Counted from the first letter of the stretch, positions 17,579 through 24,465 are shown. The stretch: DNA of 44,627 nt from Thermoplasmata archaeon (GCA_036395115.1 DASWDU010000020.1:1-44627), one strand, 5' to 3'. A program made the numbers and translations. The notes: a model not told the origin generated them from the letters alone.

Positions 17579-17767
17579 GCATTGCAGAAGAGTGCTTATT
17601 ACTCATGTCTGTTTGTACAAAAATAGAGGACCGTCCTCTCCAGGTGGAACCGAGGAGCAGCTAGACTGCGAGGTTCACGCTTGGAGCGGGACTTCGGGAA
17701 GAAGTCTAAACACTTCACCGACGGTTCTCGGAATCTATATGAGCGCGCCGTCTGGCTTTGTCCACTA

Positions 17768-18150
17768 ATGAGCGACGATTCGGAAGAGTGGGAAGAACTG
17801 GTGAAGCGAGGTACGGTTGCAGCTGTGGGTGCTCTACGGAGGTTTGCAACAGAGCAAATCGCCCGGCTTGAGCGATATCAGAAACCACGCCATTCCGCGG
17901 GACGCTTCTAACCGACGAGCAGTACCAACTCCTTCTTGAACGACAGGGCGGGGTCTGCGCCATTTGCGGTGATAAGTCGAAGAGTGGACGTCTGGCAATT
18001 GACCATATCCATGGAACAACTAAGGTGCGGGGTCTCCTATGCATGGGTGCAACACGGGTTTAGGACTGTTTTAGGGATGACCCTGATCGCCTTGCCAAGG
18101 CAATGGACTACCTGAAACGGAGTGGAGAACCCAAGTCGAGAATCGGTGAG
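17768..18150 (+). pseudogene. HNH / recombination endonuclease VII-like gene, frameshifted
   Basis: An ATG at 17768 starts MSDDSEEWEELVKRG and runs in frame to HSAGRF then a stop. In another frame comes LTDEQYQLLLERQGG, then the zinc Cys pair VCAICGDK, the AIDHIHGTTKVRGLLC HNH core, and a stop. A third segment reads DDPDRLAKAMDYLKRSG. That is exactly the order of endonuclease VII-type proteins (CAIC, DHxH, GLLCxxCN, DDPxxL). Three one-base changes join everything: one G added to the GGG run near 17899-17901, one T added at GGTGC near 18045 (restoring the second zinc pair C-x2-C), and one T removed from TTTT near 18068-18071. Either it is decaying or the assembly has indel errors. The true 3' end is not clear. 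Confidence 0.7.
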
Positions 18151-18154
18151 CCAC

Positions 18155-18180
18155 GCCGGTTCGTCCATGGCCGAACCGGC
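18155..18180. repeat. Inverted repeat, 9-bp arms, 8-nt loop
   Basis: GCCGGTTCG and CGAACCGGC flank an 8-nt spacer. It lies after the last recognisable codons of the nuclease-like gene and before adenylate kinase. It is followed by AAAAA and a 10-bp palindrome TGGGGCCCCA. It could form a transcript-ending hairpin or be a protein-binding site; position favours the first. Confidence 0.5.
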
Positions 18181-18323
18181 GCCAAAAATGGGGCCCCACG
18201 ACACAGGGCGGTGAGGCCTGAGGGGACAGGACGAAGAAACTGGGTTTCGCGCGATTTTGGGGTTTGGTGCATCGAAATCGAAGGTCCAAAGTCTTTTGAC
18301 CGCCAATTCGTTCTCCACGGGCC

Positions 18324-18953
18324 ATGCGTCTCATCCTCCTCGGCCCCCCGGGCGCGGGCAAAGGCACCCAGGCCGAAAAGCTCTCCGCGTACCTCGGCGT
18401 CCCGCGGATCTCGACGGGGGACATCCTGCGCCGGAACGTCGTCGACGACACGCCCCTCGGCAAGAAGGCGAAGGCGTACATGGACTCGGGCCAGCTCGTG
18501 CCCGACGACCTCGTGATCACGATGACGGAACGACGGCTCAAGGAGCCGGACGCGAAGAAGGGGTTCATCCTCGACGGCTTCCCCCGGAACCTCGCCCAGG
18601 CGGAGGCGCTCTCCAGGCTCACGAAGATCGACGCGGTCGTGAGCCTCTTCTTGGAGCCGGAGGACTTAATCAAGCGGAACACGGGCCGGCGCATATGCCC
18701 GAAGGACGACACGGTCTACCATATCCTGATGAACCCGCCGAAGAACCCCGGCGTCTGCGACAAGTGCGGCACCCCTCTGATCATCCGGGCGGACGACAAA
18801 GAGGAGGTCGTGCGCAAGCGGATCGAGACGCACGAGAAGCAGACCGCGCCGCTCATCAAGTACTACCGGGACCGCGGCCTTCTGCGGGAGGTCTACGCGA
18901 GCGGCCTCATCGAAGAGATTTTCCTCCGGTCGATCGAAGCGCTCAAGGCGTGA
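18324..18953 (+). CDS. adk: Adenylate kinase (AMP kinase, bacterial-type long form with zinc-binding lid)
   Basis: Catalyses ATP + AMP to 2 ADP. The 209-aa protein begins LILLGPPGAGKGTQ (P-loop GPPGAGKGT) and contains the AMP-site helix ISTGDILR, GFILDGFPRN and the lid start TGRRIC. The lid is the long form with metal ligands: CPKD then CDKC, so one of the usual four cysteines is an Asp (C-x2-D ... C-x2-C). The start codon follows a T-rich box (GTCTTTTGAC, 18291-18300) by about 27 nt, consistent with a leaderless transcript. It is followed by tRNA-Arg. Confidence 0.96.
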   Translation: MRLILLGPPGAGKGTQAEKLSAYLGVPRISTGDILRRNVVDDTPLGKKAKAYMDSGQLVPDDLVITMTERRLKEPDAKKGFILDGFPRNLAQAEALSRLTKIDAVVSLFLEPEDLIKRNTGRRICPKDDTVYHILMNPPKNPGVCDKCGTPLIIRADDKEEVVRKRIETHEKQTAPLIKYYRDRGLLREVYASGLIEEIFLRSIEALKA

Positions 18954-18973
18954 GGTACGTCGCCATCACCATC

Positions 18974-18980
18974 AAATATG
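18974..18980 (+). promoter_or_regulatory. Archaeal box A for tRNA-Arg
   Basis: AAATATG centred 27 nt before the first base of the tRNA, the expected archaeal TATA distance. Confidence 0.55.
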
Positions 18981-19003
18981 GCCGGGCCGTTAGACGCCGC
19001 TGC

Positions 19004-19077
19004 GCCCCTGTAGTCTAGCTTGGATAGGACAGAGGCCTGCGGAGCCTCTGACCTGGGTTCGAATCCCAGCAGGGGCG
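19004..19077 (+). tRNA. tRNA-Arg (anticodon GCG)
   Basis: A complete cloverleaf can be drawn by hand. The acceptor stem is GCCCCTG/CAGGGGC and the D arm opens GTC...GAC. The anticodon stem is GAGGC/GCCTC with loop CTGCGGA, giving anticodon GCG (reads CGC/CGU Arg codons). The T arm is CTGGG-TTCGAAT-CCCAG, and the discriminator base is G at 19077. The 3' CCA is not encoded. No intron is visible. Confidence 0.95.
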
Positions 19078-19353
19078 TCCGCGTACGTGTGCAGGGGCTT
19101 TCGACTCGGCGAGTTCGTGACTGGGCGGGTCTCCCGCGTGTGGCACTTTTCGCGAAGGCAAGTCGCGGCAGGGCGATCCCGGTTCCGGACTTTCCGGGGA
19201 AAACGTGACAACTCAAGCCGAATTGACAACGCCGGCTATATGCAACACACGGTTGTCGGCCGCCGAGGGGACGGTATCGCACTAGTTGCGCTGGGATACG
19301 ACACCGCAGGCTTGCTCAAGGAAACTCAAATGACCTAAGGGTAGGGACGCGCT

Positions 19354-20250
19354 GTGGATTTTTATGGACCGGGTCTCGAAGAACCCTTCGCGATTGTCAA
19401 ACGGGGCATTGTCCGAACCGGAATCGTGCAGGGGCTCCTCTTCGTCGCTGGGAGTCTTCCAACAGCGATTGCGGGTGCGGTTTACGGATATTCCCCGGTC
19501 TTGGCCATCGGTGTCTTGGGACTCATTCTGAGTCTTTTTCCATTTTCGGTCGCCGTTCGCATCCATCGCAGACTACGGGGCCCGAAGGTAGCGCCGGATG
19601 GGATATACCTCCCGCTTCCGAAAGGATTCCTTGAAGGGGGATACTGGCTGCCGGCGGAAGCAATTGTCACGGCTGATCTCCACGAATCGCCGCCCGAGGC
19701 TTACGTGAGCTTCGACGTACGAACCGCACTTGGTATGCGGAGGGTCGCCATCGAGAAAGGCTTGATCGTCAGTTGGCCAGCCTTCGTCCGGGCTCTCCAT
19801 CGGCTCGGGATTACGGGCGTCCGCGCACCGCACCCACCGCGCCCTCCTTCTACATTTAAGGAATCGTCCAATCGATCGGGCCGGCGCCGATTGACCTATC
19901 TTGGTTTCGTCGGGGGCTTGGCGTATGTCATCGTGGTCGGATTTTCCCTCCGGGTGAGCCTTACGCTCGTGGCGTTTGCGTTCTCGTCGCTCGTTTCCGC
20001 CGTTGTAATCGCCATGGCGTTTTTTTCAGCCCGGCGCGTTCCTCTTCGCGTCCAAGTCGATGGACAACACGTTTCAATTCGGCTGTTCGGTCGGTCCAAG
20101 CCAGTCCGGTTGCATGTCCCGCAGATTCGAGTCGGAGCGGCTTGGGTGACGTCCTTGTCCGATGATTCACGACAGGCAACGTATGGTCCTTTGGACCCGG
20201 AAATCGTTCATCTCTTGGAGTCGATCATGGAGCAGGAGGGCGGCAGTTGA
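19354..20250 (+). CDS. Membrane protein with two hydrophobic pairs and beta-rich (possibly PH-like) soluble parts
   Basis: Unrecognised 298-aa protein, GTG start. Hydrophobic pairs lie at about 24-65 (VQGLLFVAGSLPTAIAGAVYG and PVLAIGVLGLILSLFPFSVAV) and about 190-240 (LTYLGFVGGLAYVIVVGFS and VAFAFSSLVSAVVIAMAFFS). Each pair is followed by a beta-rich section ending in a helix: YLPLPKGFLEGGYWLPAEAIVTADL and VPLRVQVDGQHVSIRLFGR. That is the layout of proteins in which a double membrane helix is followed by a small PH-like domain, here twice. It opens a five-kilobase block of similar proteins. The 276 nt upstream (19078-19353) hold no other gene that can be supported; a CTATATG box at 19229-19236 may be a promoter element. 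Confidence 0.65.
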   Translation: MDFYGPGLEEPFAIVKRGIVRTGIVQGLLFVAGSLPTAIAGAVYGYSPVLAIGVLGLILSLFPFSVAVRIHRRLRGPKVAPDGIYLPLPKGFLEGGYWLPAEAIVTADLHESPPEAYVSFDVRTALGMRRVAIEKGLIVSWPAFVRALHRLGITGVRAPHPPRPPSTFKESSNRSGRRRLTYLGFVGGLAYVIVVGFSLRVSLTLVAFAFSSLVSAVVIAMAFFSARRVPLRVQVDGQHVSIRLFGRSKPVRLHVPQIRVGAAWVTSLSDDSRQATYGPLDPEIVHLLESIMEQEGGS

Positions 20251-20472
20251 GCCTCCAGCCGTTCAGCGGTTTGTCGCGATTTCGATTAACGCGACTCCGC
20301 AAGCGCCCAATGGTTCGAATTCGTCGCGGCCTTCCTAGCGGTTAGCTTCGTCGCTTCGATGTTTGCCATGCGTTACTCAGAACTACCTGGAGTGCAGCTT
20401 CTGTCGATGATTAGCTTCGTCCTCAACATAATCGGATTCCTGGCCGCTGTTCATGAATTCGGTTTGCTGTAG
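20247..20472 (+). pseudogene. Small two-helix membrane protein, frameshifted
   Basis: A TTG at 20247 overlaps the stop of the upstream gene by 3 nt and has a GGAGG site at 20235-20239. It starts LSLQPFSGLSRFRL. In the next frame a clear membrane stretch runs WFEFVAAFLAVSFVASMFAM and LLSMISFVLNIIGFLAAV up to a stop at 20470. Removing one C from the CCC run near 20306-20308 joins the two parts into about 74 aa. If the bases are correct, only a 37-aa piece from ATG 20359 is readable. No family was recognised. Confidence 0.4.
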
Positions 20473-20505
20473 CTAAGGGGAGGTCATAGACTGAACGAAA
20501 ACCCG

Positions 20506-20937
20506 ATGGCGATGCGAATCGACGGATACCGTCGGACCCTCTACGTGGTTGGATTCGTTGGTCTCCTCGTCCTAGATCCACTTGGCACGCTCATTCTCCT
20601 TCAGATTACGAGTCGACTGATCCAAGGCCTACTGGTTGGCCTCCTGATTCTGTGCAACATGTTCGTCCTCCTGTTCATCACTTACGCTCCGACACGACTT
20701 GGCGTTCTCGGTGACAATTTCGTTGTGGTCCGGGTTCGGTGGTCTCGCAAACCGCAGGTCCAAACGATTCCCCTCTCTGAGGTACGGTCTGCAGAGCTCA
20801 CCCGTGGAATGGCGGGCATAGCCCATCTCGCAATTACTATGAAGACTGGACGTAGGGTTCGTATCGGCTTCCTTGATGGAACTCTGGCCTCTGAACTGGC
20901 ATCAGCATTCAATCCCGCTCGCGTTCCCGTATCGTGA
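20506..20937 (+). CDS. Small membrane protein with C-terminal beta-rich (possibly PH-like) domain
   Basis: Unrecognised 143-aa protein. Two hydrophobic helices, LYVVGFVGLLVLDPLGTLIL and LLVGLLILCNMFVLLFITY, are followed by VLGDNFVVVRVRWSR, IPLSEVRSAELT, LAITMKTGRRVRIGFLDG and a final helix. The last ~75 residues have the strand pattern of bacterial PH-type domains with 'IPLSEVRS' in the place such proteins have an 'I-x-x-x-x-I' strand. Assignment is by pattern only. ATG at 20506 is followed by a second ATG two codons later. Confidence 0.6.
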   Translation: MAMRIDGYRRTLYVVGFVGLLVLDPLGTLILLQITSRLIQGLLVGLLILCNMFVLLFITYAPTRLGVLGDNFVVVRVRWSRKPQVQTIPLSEVRSAELTRGMAGIAHLAITMKTGRRVRIGFLDGTLASELASAFNPARVPVS

Positions 20938-20960
20938 TTCTCAAGGTCGAGGTTGTGTAG

Positions 20961-21599
20961 CGCGAGTTCTTCGGCTCCGGACAGTCCACGTTCGACGTCA
21001 CGTCCGCGTACGGTCCGTTCGTCCTCGGCGTCAATGCGGTCGTCGTGCCGAGGTCGATCTTCCTCGACTCGAAGCTCCGGGCCGACTTCGATGCGGGCAC
21101 GTTCGTCCCGCTGACCGACGCGACCCTGTACGGCGAGGACCTCGGACAGACGAGCGTCTCGGAGAGCGTGATGAACGTCATCGCGGTGTCCCTGGCCGGC
21201 TCGGACGCGTACAACGTCCTGAGCCGGTTGCTGCGGAACGCGACGGACGTCCAGGTGTACTCGTACGTCGACCTCACCTCGTACGTCCTCCTGGCGAACC
21301 TGCCGTACGACGTCGTGCGCATCCTGCCGTGGGCCAAGGTGACGAACGGCGCGACGGGCGCGGCGCCGGACGGCATGCCGGGCTTCGCGAACGTCCTCGT
21401 GCAGCTCGGCCAGATGTTCTACGACGTCCTCGTCGCCTTGGGCACGTTCCTCGTGAACCTGGCGGAGGCGATCGTGGACTGGGGGATGAAGGCGCTCGGG
21501 GCCGTGGGGACGGATGCTGCAGAAGGTTCCTCCTCAGGCACTTCCTCCCTCGCCGCGATGCCTTTAAGACCGTCATGGACCATCGGAACGGCGGCATGA
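20961..21599 (+). pseudogene. Truncated copy 1 of an unrecognised alpha-helical protein family
   Basis: Frame opens right after a stop at 20958 with REFFGSGQSTFDVTSAYG and has no usable ATG; the first possible start is GTG 21045, inside the conserved part. It aligns over most of its length with the gene at 23802-24404, sharing PRSIFLDSKL, DATLYGEDLGQ, VYSYVDLTSYV, LPYDVVRILPWAKVT and the amphipathic helix GTFLVNLAEAIVDWGMKALG. After ALGAV the two diverge completely. The missing start and altered end suggest a truncated copy; N-terminal residues before 21045 still match copy 2 only loosely (TFDV/EFDL). Function unknown. Confidence 0.55.
21048..21508 (+). repeat. Direct repeat, copy 1 (partner at 23856-24340)
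   Basis: A coding segment shared with a second copy about 2.8 kb downstream. It begins with 31 identical bases (21048-21078 versus 23856-23886) and stays highly alike through the end, where the GTFLVNLAEAI coding segment matches at nearly every base. The middle is more diverged. This pattern suggests duplication with later gene conversion. Confidence 0.75.
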
Positions 21600-21913
21600 G
21601 GGACTACCGAAAGATCGCGGAGGATTTTGCCCTCCACCTCAAGGCGAAGTATGGCGAGAGGATTGAGCGGGTCATCTTGTTCGGGTCCGTGGCCCGCGGA
21701 GACTACCGGGAGGACTCTGACGTGGACCTGATCGTCGTGGGACGCGGCGACCGTTTGGCACTTCAGGGGGAGCTCGCCGCGGACTCCGTGCGGCTGCTCC
21801 TCGAGACGGGCGTCCTCGTCACCCCCATGGCATTCACGCAGGAAGAGATGGGACGGGTCGACCGGACGTTGTTCGGGCGCACCGTGGCCTCCGAGGGCGT
21901 TGTCCTTGCCTGA
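21596..21913 (+). CDS. MNT-type minimal nucleotidyltransferase
   Basis: A 105-aa protein of the pol-beta superfamily. It carries GSVARGDYREDSDVDLIVV, the GS-x10-DxD signature with both catalytic aspartates, and ends at TGA 21911. Starts at ATG 21596 (or 21575); a TTTAAG box at 21562-21567 sits about 30 nt ahead and supports 21596. It is directly followed by a HEPN gene with a 14-nt overlap, the usual MNT-HEPN arrangement. In characterised pairs (MntA-HepT) the MNT protein adds nucleotides to the HEPN toxin and silences it, so this would be the antitoxin. Confidence 0.9.
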   Translation: MRDYRKIAEDFALHLKAKYGERIERVILFGSVARGDYREDSDVDLIVVGRGDRLALQGELAADSVRLLLETGVLVTPMAFTQEEMGRVDRTLFGRTVASEGVVLA

Positions 21914-22283
21914 ATCCGAGGACCTCCTGAAAGCCGCCCAAGAGTCGCTCGAGGCGGCAAGGCTCCTCGCATCCCGCGGTTTTCATCCGGACGCCGTGAG
22001 CCGTGCGTACTACGCGATCGTGTACGCCGCCCGTGCCGCGCTCGCAAGCCGCGGCGTTGCCGCGAAGACCCACGGCGGGACGCTCCAACGCTTCGGAGAA
22101 CTGTTCGTCGCGCCCGGCCTCCTCTCCTCCGATCTCACCACGGCCTTCGGGAAGGCGATGGCGATTCGAAATCGGGCGGATTACTCGACGGCGGTGCGTC
22201 CCGGGAGGGAAGACTCCGAGACGGTACTCGGGGACGCCGCGCGATTTGTCGACGCCGTGACTCGCCTTCTCTCTGGGAAGTGA
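21900..22283 (+). CDS. HEPN domain protein (partner of the MNT protein)
   Basis: A 127-aa all-alpha protein with the COG1895-type core SRAYYAIVYAARAALASRG, then KTHGGTLQRFGELFV and a last helix with RNRADYSTAV. This matches HEPN proteins paired with MNT genes. In canonical ribonuclease HEPN domains, R-x4-6-H is the active site; here the pattern around RADY is not an obvious R-x4-H, so nuclease activity is open. The start is TTG 21900 (or TTG 21906). Its stop overlaps the GTG of the next small gene (GTGA). Together these form a likely toxin-antitoxin or stress module. Confidence 0.88.
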   Translation: MSLPESEDLLKAAQESLEAARLLASRGFHPDAVSRAYYAIVYAARAALASRGVAAKTHGGTLQRFGELFVAPGLLSSDLTTAFGKAMAIRNRADYSTAVRPGREDSETVLGDAARFVDAVTRLLSGK

Positions 22284-22450
22284 CCGCTGAGATGCGAGGA
22301 CGTCCCGCTTCGCCCAGCCCAACCCGAACGCGACGGACGATCGTCTCGAAGTCGCAGGGTGGCATCTTCTTGGCGTCAATCGGTTTTGCAGTAGGCGCGT
22401 TCGCATGGTACTCCGCTACCGCCTATCTTCAGCAGCATCCGCTGAGGTGA
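22280..22450 (+). CDS. Small single-helix membrane protein, coupled to the HEPN gene
   Basis: A 56-aa open frame starting GTG 22280, which overlaps the HEPN stop by 4 nt (GTGA); an ATG at 22292 is a second choice. A basic N-terminus (RGRPASPSPTRTRR) is followed by one hydrophobic helix (GGIFLASIGFAVGAFAWY). The overlap suggests translation coupled to the HEPN protein. No family recognised; below the length usually annotated automatically. Confidence 0.45.
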   Translation: MTAEMRGRPASPSPTRTRRTIVSKSQGGIFLASIGFAVGAFAWYSATAYLQQHPLR

Positions 22451-22454
22451 TGCC

Positions 22455-23125
22455 GTGGATGGGAGCGGGCGAGGGCATCGGAGCACGGCCGGGCAAGGCG
22501 AGATAATCTCCAACACGCCCGCGGTCGTCTCTTTCGGTGCCGTCGGACTCGTGTTCGCCTTTGCTGCAATCTGGGCATTCTCTCAGGGCCCTGTACGAAC
22601 GGGGAACTTCGGCGGACTCCTCCTACTATGTCGTGCTTTTTCTGCTTGCGGCGATGGCGCTTGCCCTCTTCGTCGCGGTCTTCCAATTCCCCTACTCCCT
22701 GGAGGTGTCCAGCGAAAGTTTGGAGTTGAGGTATGTTCACCGGCGGGAGGAGATACCGGCGGCCCGAATCTCGACGATTGAAGTCCGTGGTGGGGCGGTG
22801 GGCCGTAACTGTTGGATTGTGTTCGTAGACGGAGAAAGCAAGTCGATTGGATCAAGGAGCCGACGTCTGCCGGATATCTGGCGCCGTTTCCATCCACCAA
22901 TGCAGGCTCGGGGTGTCCAGAATCACTTTCAAGATCGATGACGCGGGGCATGACGTTCCCCTGTGCAACTGCCAGAACCTTGCCCGCCGAATACCCGACT
23001 CAGCCAGGCGTGCGCACTTTGCCTTCTCGAAAATGGTCCGTTGGGTGTACGGTGTCCGAGTGGTCGGGGTCGTTGGAATCATCCTCACGGTGGGGCAAGT
23101 AGTGGCCAGATGGACGGGTAATTAA
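22455..23125 (+). pseudogene. Membrane protein with beta-rich (possibly PH-like) domain, read in three frames
   Basis: Three overlapping partial frames make one plausible protein. The first (GTG 22455) holds SFGAVGLVFAFAAIWAF. The second holds YYVVLFLLAAMALALFVAVFQ and a domain ending IWRRFHPPMQAR. The third holds SRITFKIDDAGHDVP and the last helix GVRVVGVVGIILTVGQVV, ending at 23125. Removing one G from each of two GGGG runs (22596-22599 and 22911-22916) joins the three frames into about 222 aa with three membrane helices. Each join keeps the hydrophobic and beta pattern intact. Two independent one-base errors in GGGG runs are more likely assembly errors than decay, but both fit. Confidence 0.6.
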
Positions 23126-23127
23126 TC

Positions 23128-23670
23128 ATGGCGTTTTCCTATCGGGAAACCAAAGACCGAAGTCTTCGGCACCTGTTCATCGTCCTGTTGGCGGTTACGA
23201 CGGCGAGCCTTGGATATGTGCTGTTCAGACTCGTTGTCAGCGGGTTTTCTCTGGTTCTTGGCGCGCTTCTGACGGGGTTCGGGATCTTGGTCGGAGCCTT
23301 TGCTCTCGGGTTTGCATTTCAACTTGCCGAGGCCCAGGCCTTTCCCGTCCTCATTGAGGGCGACCGTCTTAGCTTCCCTCGGGCAACCATTCTCGCAGTG
23401 GTCTTGGGAAGACGCGAATGGACGCATATCAGCGATGTGAAAAGGATTGAGCTGAAACTCAACCGGATCGTTCGGACGTCGGTCCGCGATTCGCAGCTTG
23501 GAACCTCATTGGAAGATGCTCAAGTTCCGACCGACGTCGTTGTGACAACTGTGAATGGAAAGGTGTACGAGAAGCACTACAATGTCCTTCGGCGGCACCA
23601 CCGTGCGCTGGCTGCAGAGACCGCCAAAGCCCTCCTCGCCTGGGCGCCGGAAAAGGTGGTGCTGAAGTGA
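23128..23670 (+). CDS. Membrane protein with beta-rich (possibly PH-like) domain
   Basis: Unrecognised 180-aa protein. Two hydrophobic helices, LFIVLLAVTTASLGYVLF and LVLGALLTGFGILVGAFALGF, are followed by AFPVLIEGDRLSFPRATI, IELKLNRIVRTS and VVTTVNGKVYEKHYNV, then a final helix rich in Ala and Leu. It has the same order as the genes at 19354, 20506 and 22455, so these appear to be diverged relatives. The ATG comes 2 nt after the preceding stop, so it is probably cotranscribed. Confidence 0.65.
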   Translation: MAFSYRETKDRSLRHLFIVLLAVTTASLGYVLFRLVVSGFSLVLGALLTGFGILVGAFALGFAFQLAEAQAFPVLIEGDRLSFPRATILAVVLGRREWTHISDVKRIELKLNRIVRTSVRDSQLGTSLEDAQVPTDVVVTTVNGKVYEKHYNVLRRHHRALAAETAKALLAWAPEKVVLK

Positions 23671-23724
23671 TGCCTCATTCTAGCCGCCGATGATCATACA
23701 TTCGGACCGGACTGAGCGGCCCTC

Positions 23725-23805
23725 GTGTCTGTCGAAATCCGGGACATCGCAAGTCCCGATCGATTCAAGGCGGCCATCGAAGCGCTAACCATCGATGATG
23801 CATGA
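23725..23805 (+). CDS. Possible 26-aa peptide overlapping the next start codon
   Basis: GTG 23725 opens a short frame (VSVEIRDIASPDRFKAAIEA...) whose TGA overlaps the ATG of the next gene by 4 nt. It could be a leader peptide that couples translation, or the remains of a longer upstream part of that gene. Nothing else in 23671-23801 can be supported. Confidence 0.25.
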   Translation: MSVEIRDIASPDRFKAAIEALTIDDA

Positions 23806-24404
23806 CCCACTCCGAGTTCGATCTCGCATCGGAATCCAGTCCATTTGTCGTTGTCCCGAGGTCGATCTTCCTCGACTCGAAGCTCCCGAAAGACCTCGAC
23901 GCCGGGACGTTCGCGCCCCTATCCGACGCGACCCTGTACGGCGAAGACCTCGGCCAAGCGAAGGTCTCGGAGAGCGTCGCCGGGACGGTGGCGAAGTCCC
24001 TGTCCAGCGTCGAGGCGAAGAACGTCCTCGACCGCCTCCTGCAGAACGCGACGAACGTCCTCGTGTACTCGTACGTCGACGTGACGTCCTACGTCGTCCT
24101 GATGAACCTTCCCGCGGACGTCGTGAAGATCCTCCCCTGGGCCTCCGTGACGATCAGCCCGACCGGCGCGATGCCGCAGGACTTCTGGCAGAAGATCGGC
24201 GCGGCGGAGTCGGCCATTGTCAACTCTCTCGTGCAGCTCGGACAGATGATCAACGACGGACTCGTCGCCATCGGCACGTTCCTCGTCAACCTGGCGGAGG
24301 CGATCGCGGACTGGGAGATGAAGGCGCTCGGGGCCGTGTGGAACACGGTCGTCGCCGTCGCGCAGCCGGCAGCCCACGTTGTGCAGCACCTGGCCTCCCG
24401 CTAG
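23802..24404 (+). CDS. Unrecognised alpha-helical protein, copy 2
   Basis: A 200-aa protein that starts MTHSEFDLASESSPFVV and then follows copy 1 (20961-21599): PRSIFLDSKLPKDLDAG, DATLYGEDLGQ, VYSYVDVTSYVVLMNLPADV, and a long amphipathic helix LVQLGQMINDGLVAIGTFLVNLAE ending near DWEMKALG. This segment is too weakly hydrophobic for a normal membrane helix but could lie on a membrane. GC content is as high as the host's, unlike the membrane-protein genes around it. No domain recognised. The ATG is at the 4-nt overlap with a possible upstream peptide. Confidence 0.65.
   Translation: MTHSEFDLASESSPFVVVPRSIFLDSKLPKDLDAGTFAPLSDATLYGEDLGQAKVSESVAGTVAKSLSSVEAKNVLDRLLQNATNVLVYSYVDVTSYVVLMNLPADVVKILPWASVTISPTGAMPQDFWQKIGAAESAIVNSLVQLGQMINDGLVAIGTFLVNLAEAIADWEMKALGAVWNTVVAVAQPAAHVVQHLASR
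23856..24340 (+). repeat. Direct repeat, copy 2 (partner at 21048-21508)
   Basis: Second copy of the coding repeat; identical over its first 31 bases and highly alike near its end. Confidence 0.75.
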
Positions 24405-24434
24405 GGCCGTCGCCTCGCGCGGAAATAGGGATTG

Positions 24435-24442
24435 ACTTAAAG
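24435..24442 (+). promoter_or_regulatory. Archaeal box A for the surface protein at 24466
   Basis: ACTTAAAG centred about 28 nt before the GTG at 24466, supporting a leaderless transcript and that start. Confidence 0.5.
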
Positions 24443-24465
24443 CCCGCGTCCATCCTCGCCATGCT

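Noticed and set aside
19004-19077. tRNA-Arg as an integration site for the neighbouring lower-GC blocks
   Set aside because: No second copy of the tRNA 3' end was seen in the window and no integrase gene is present.
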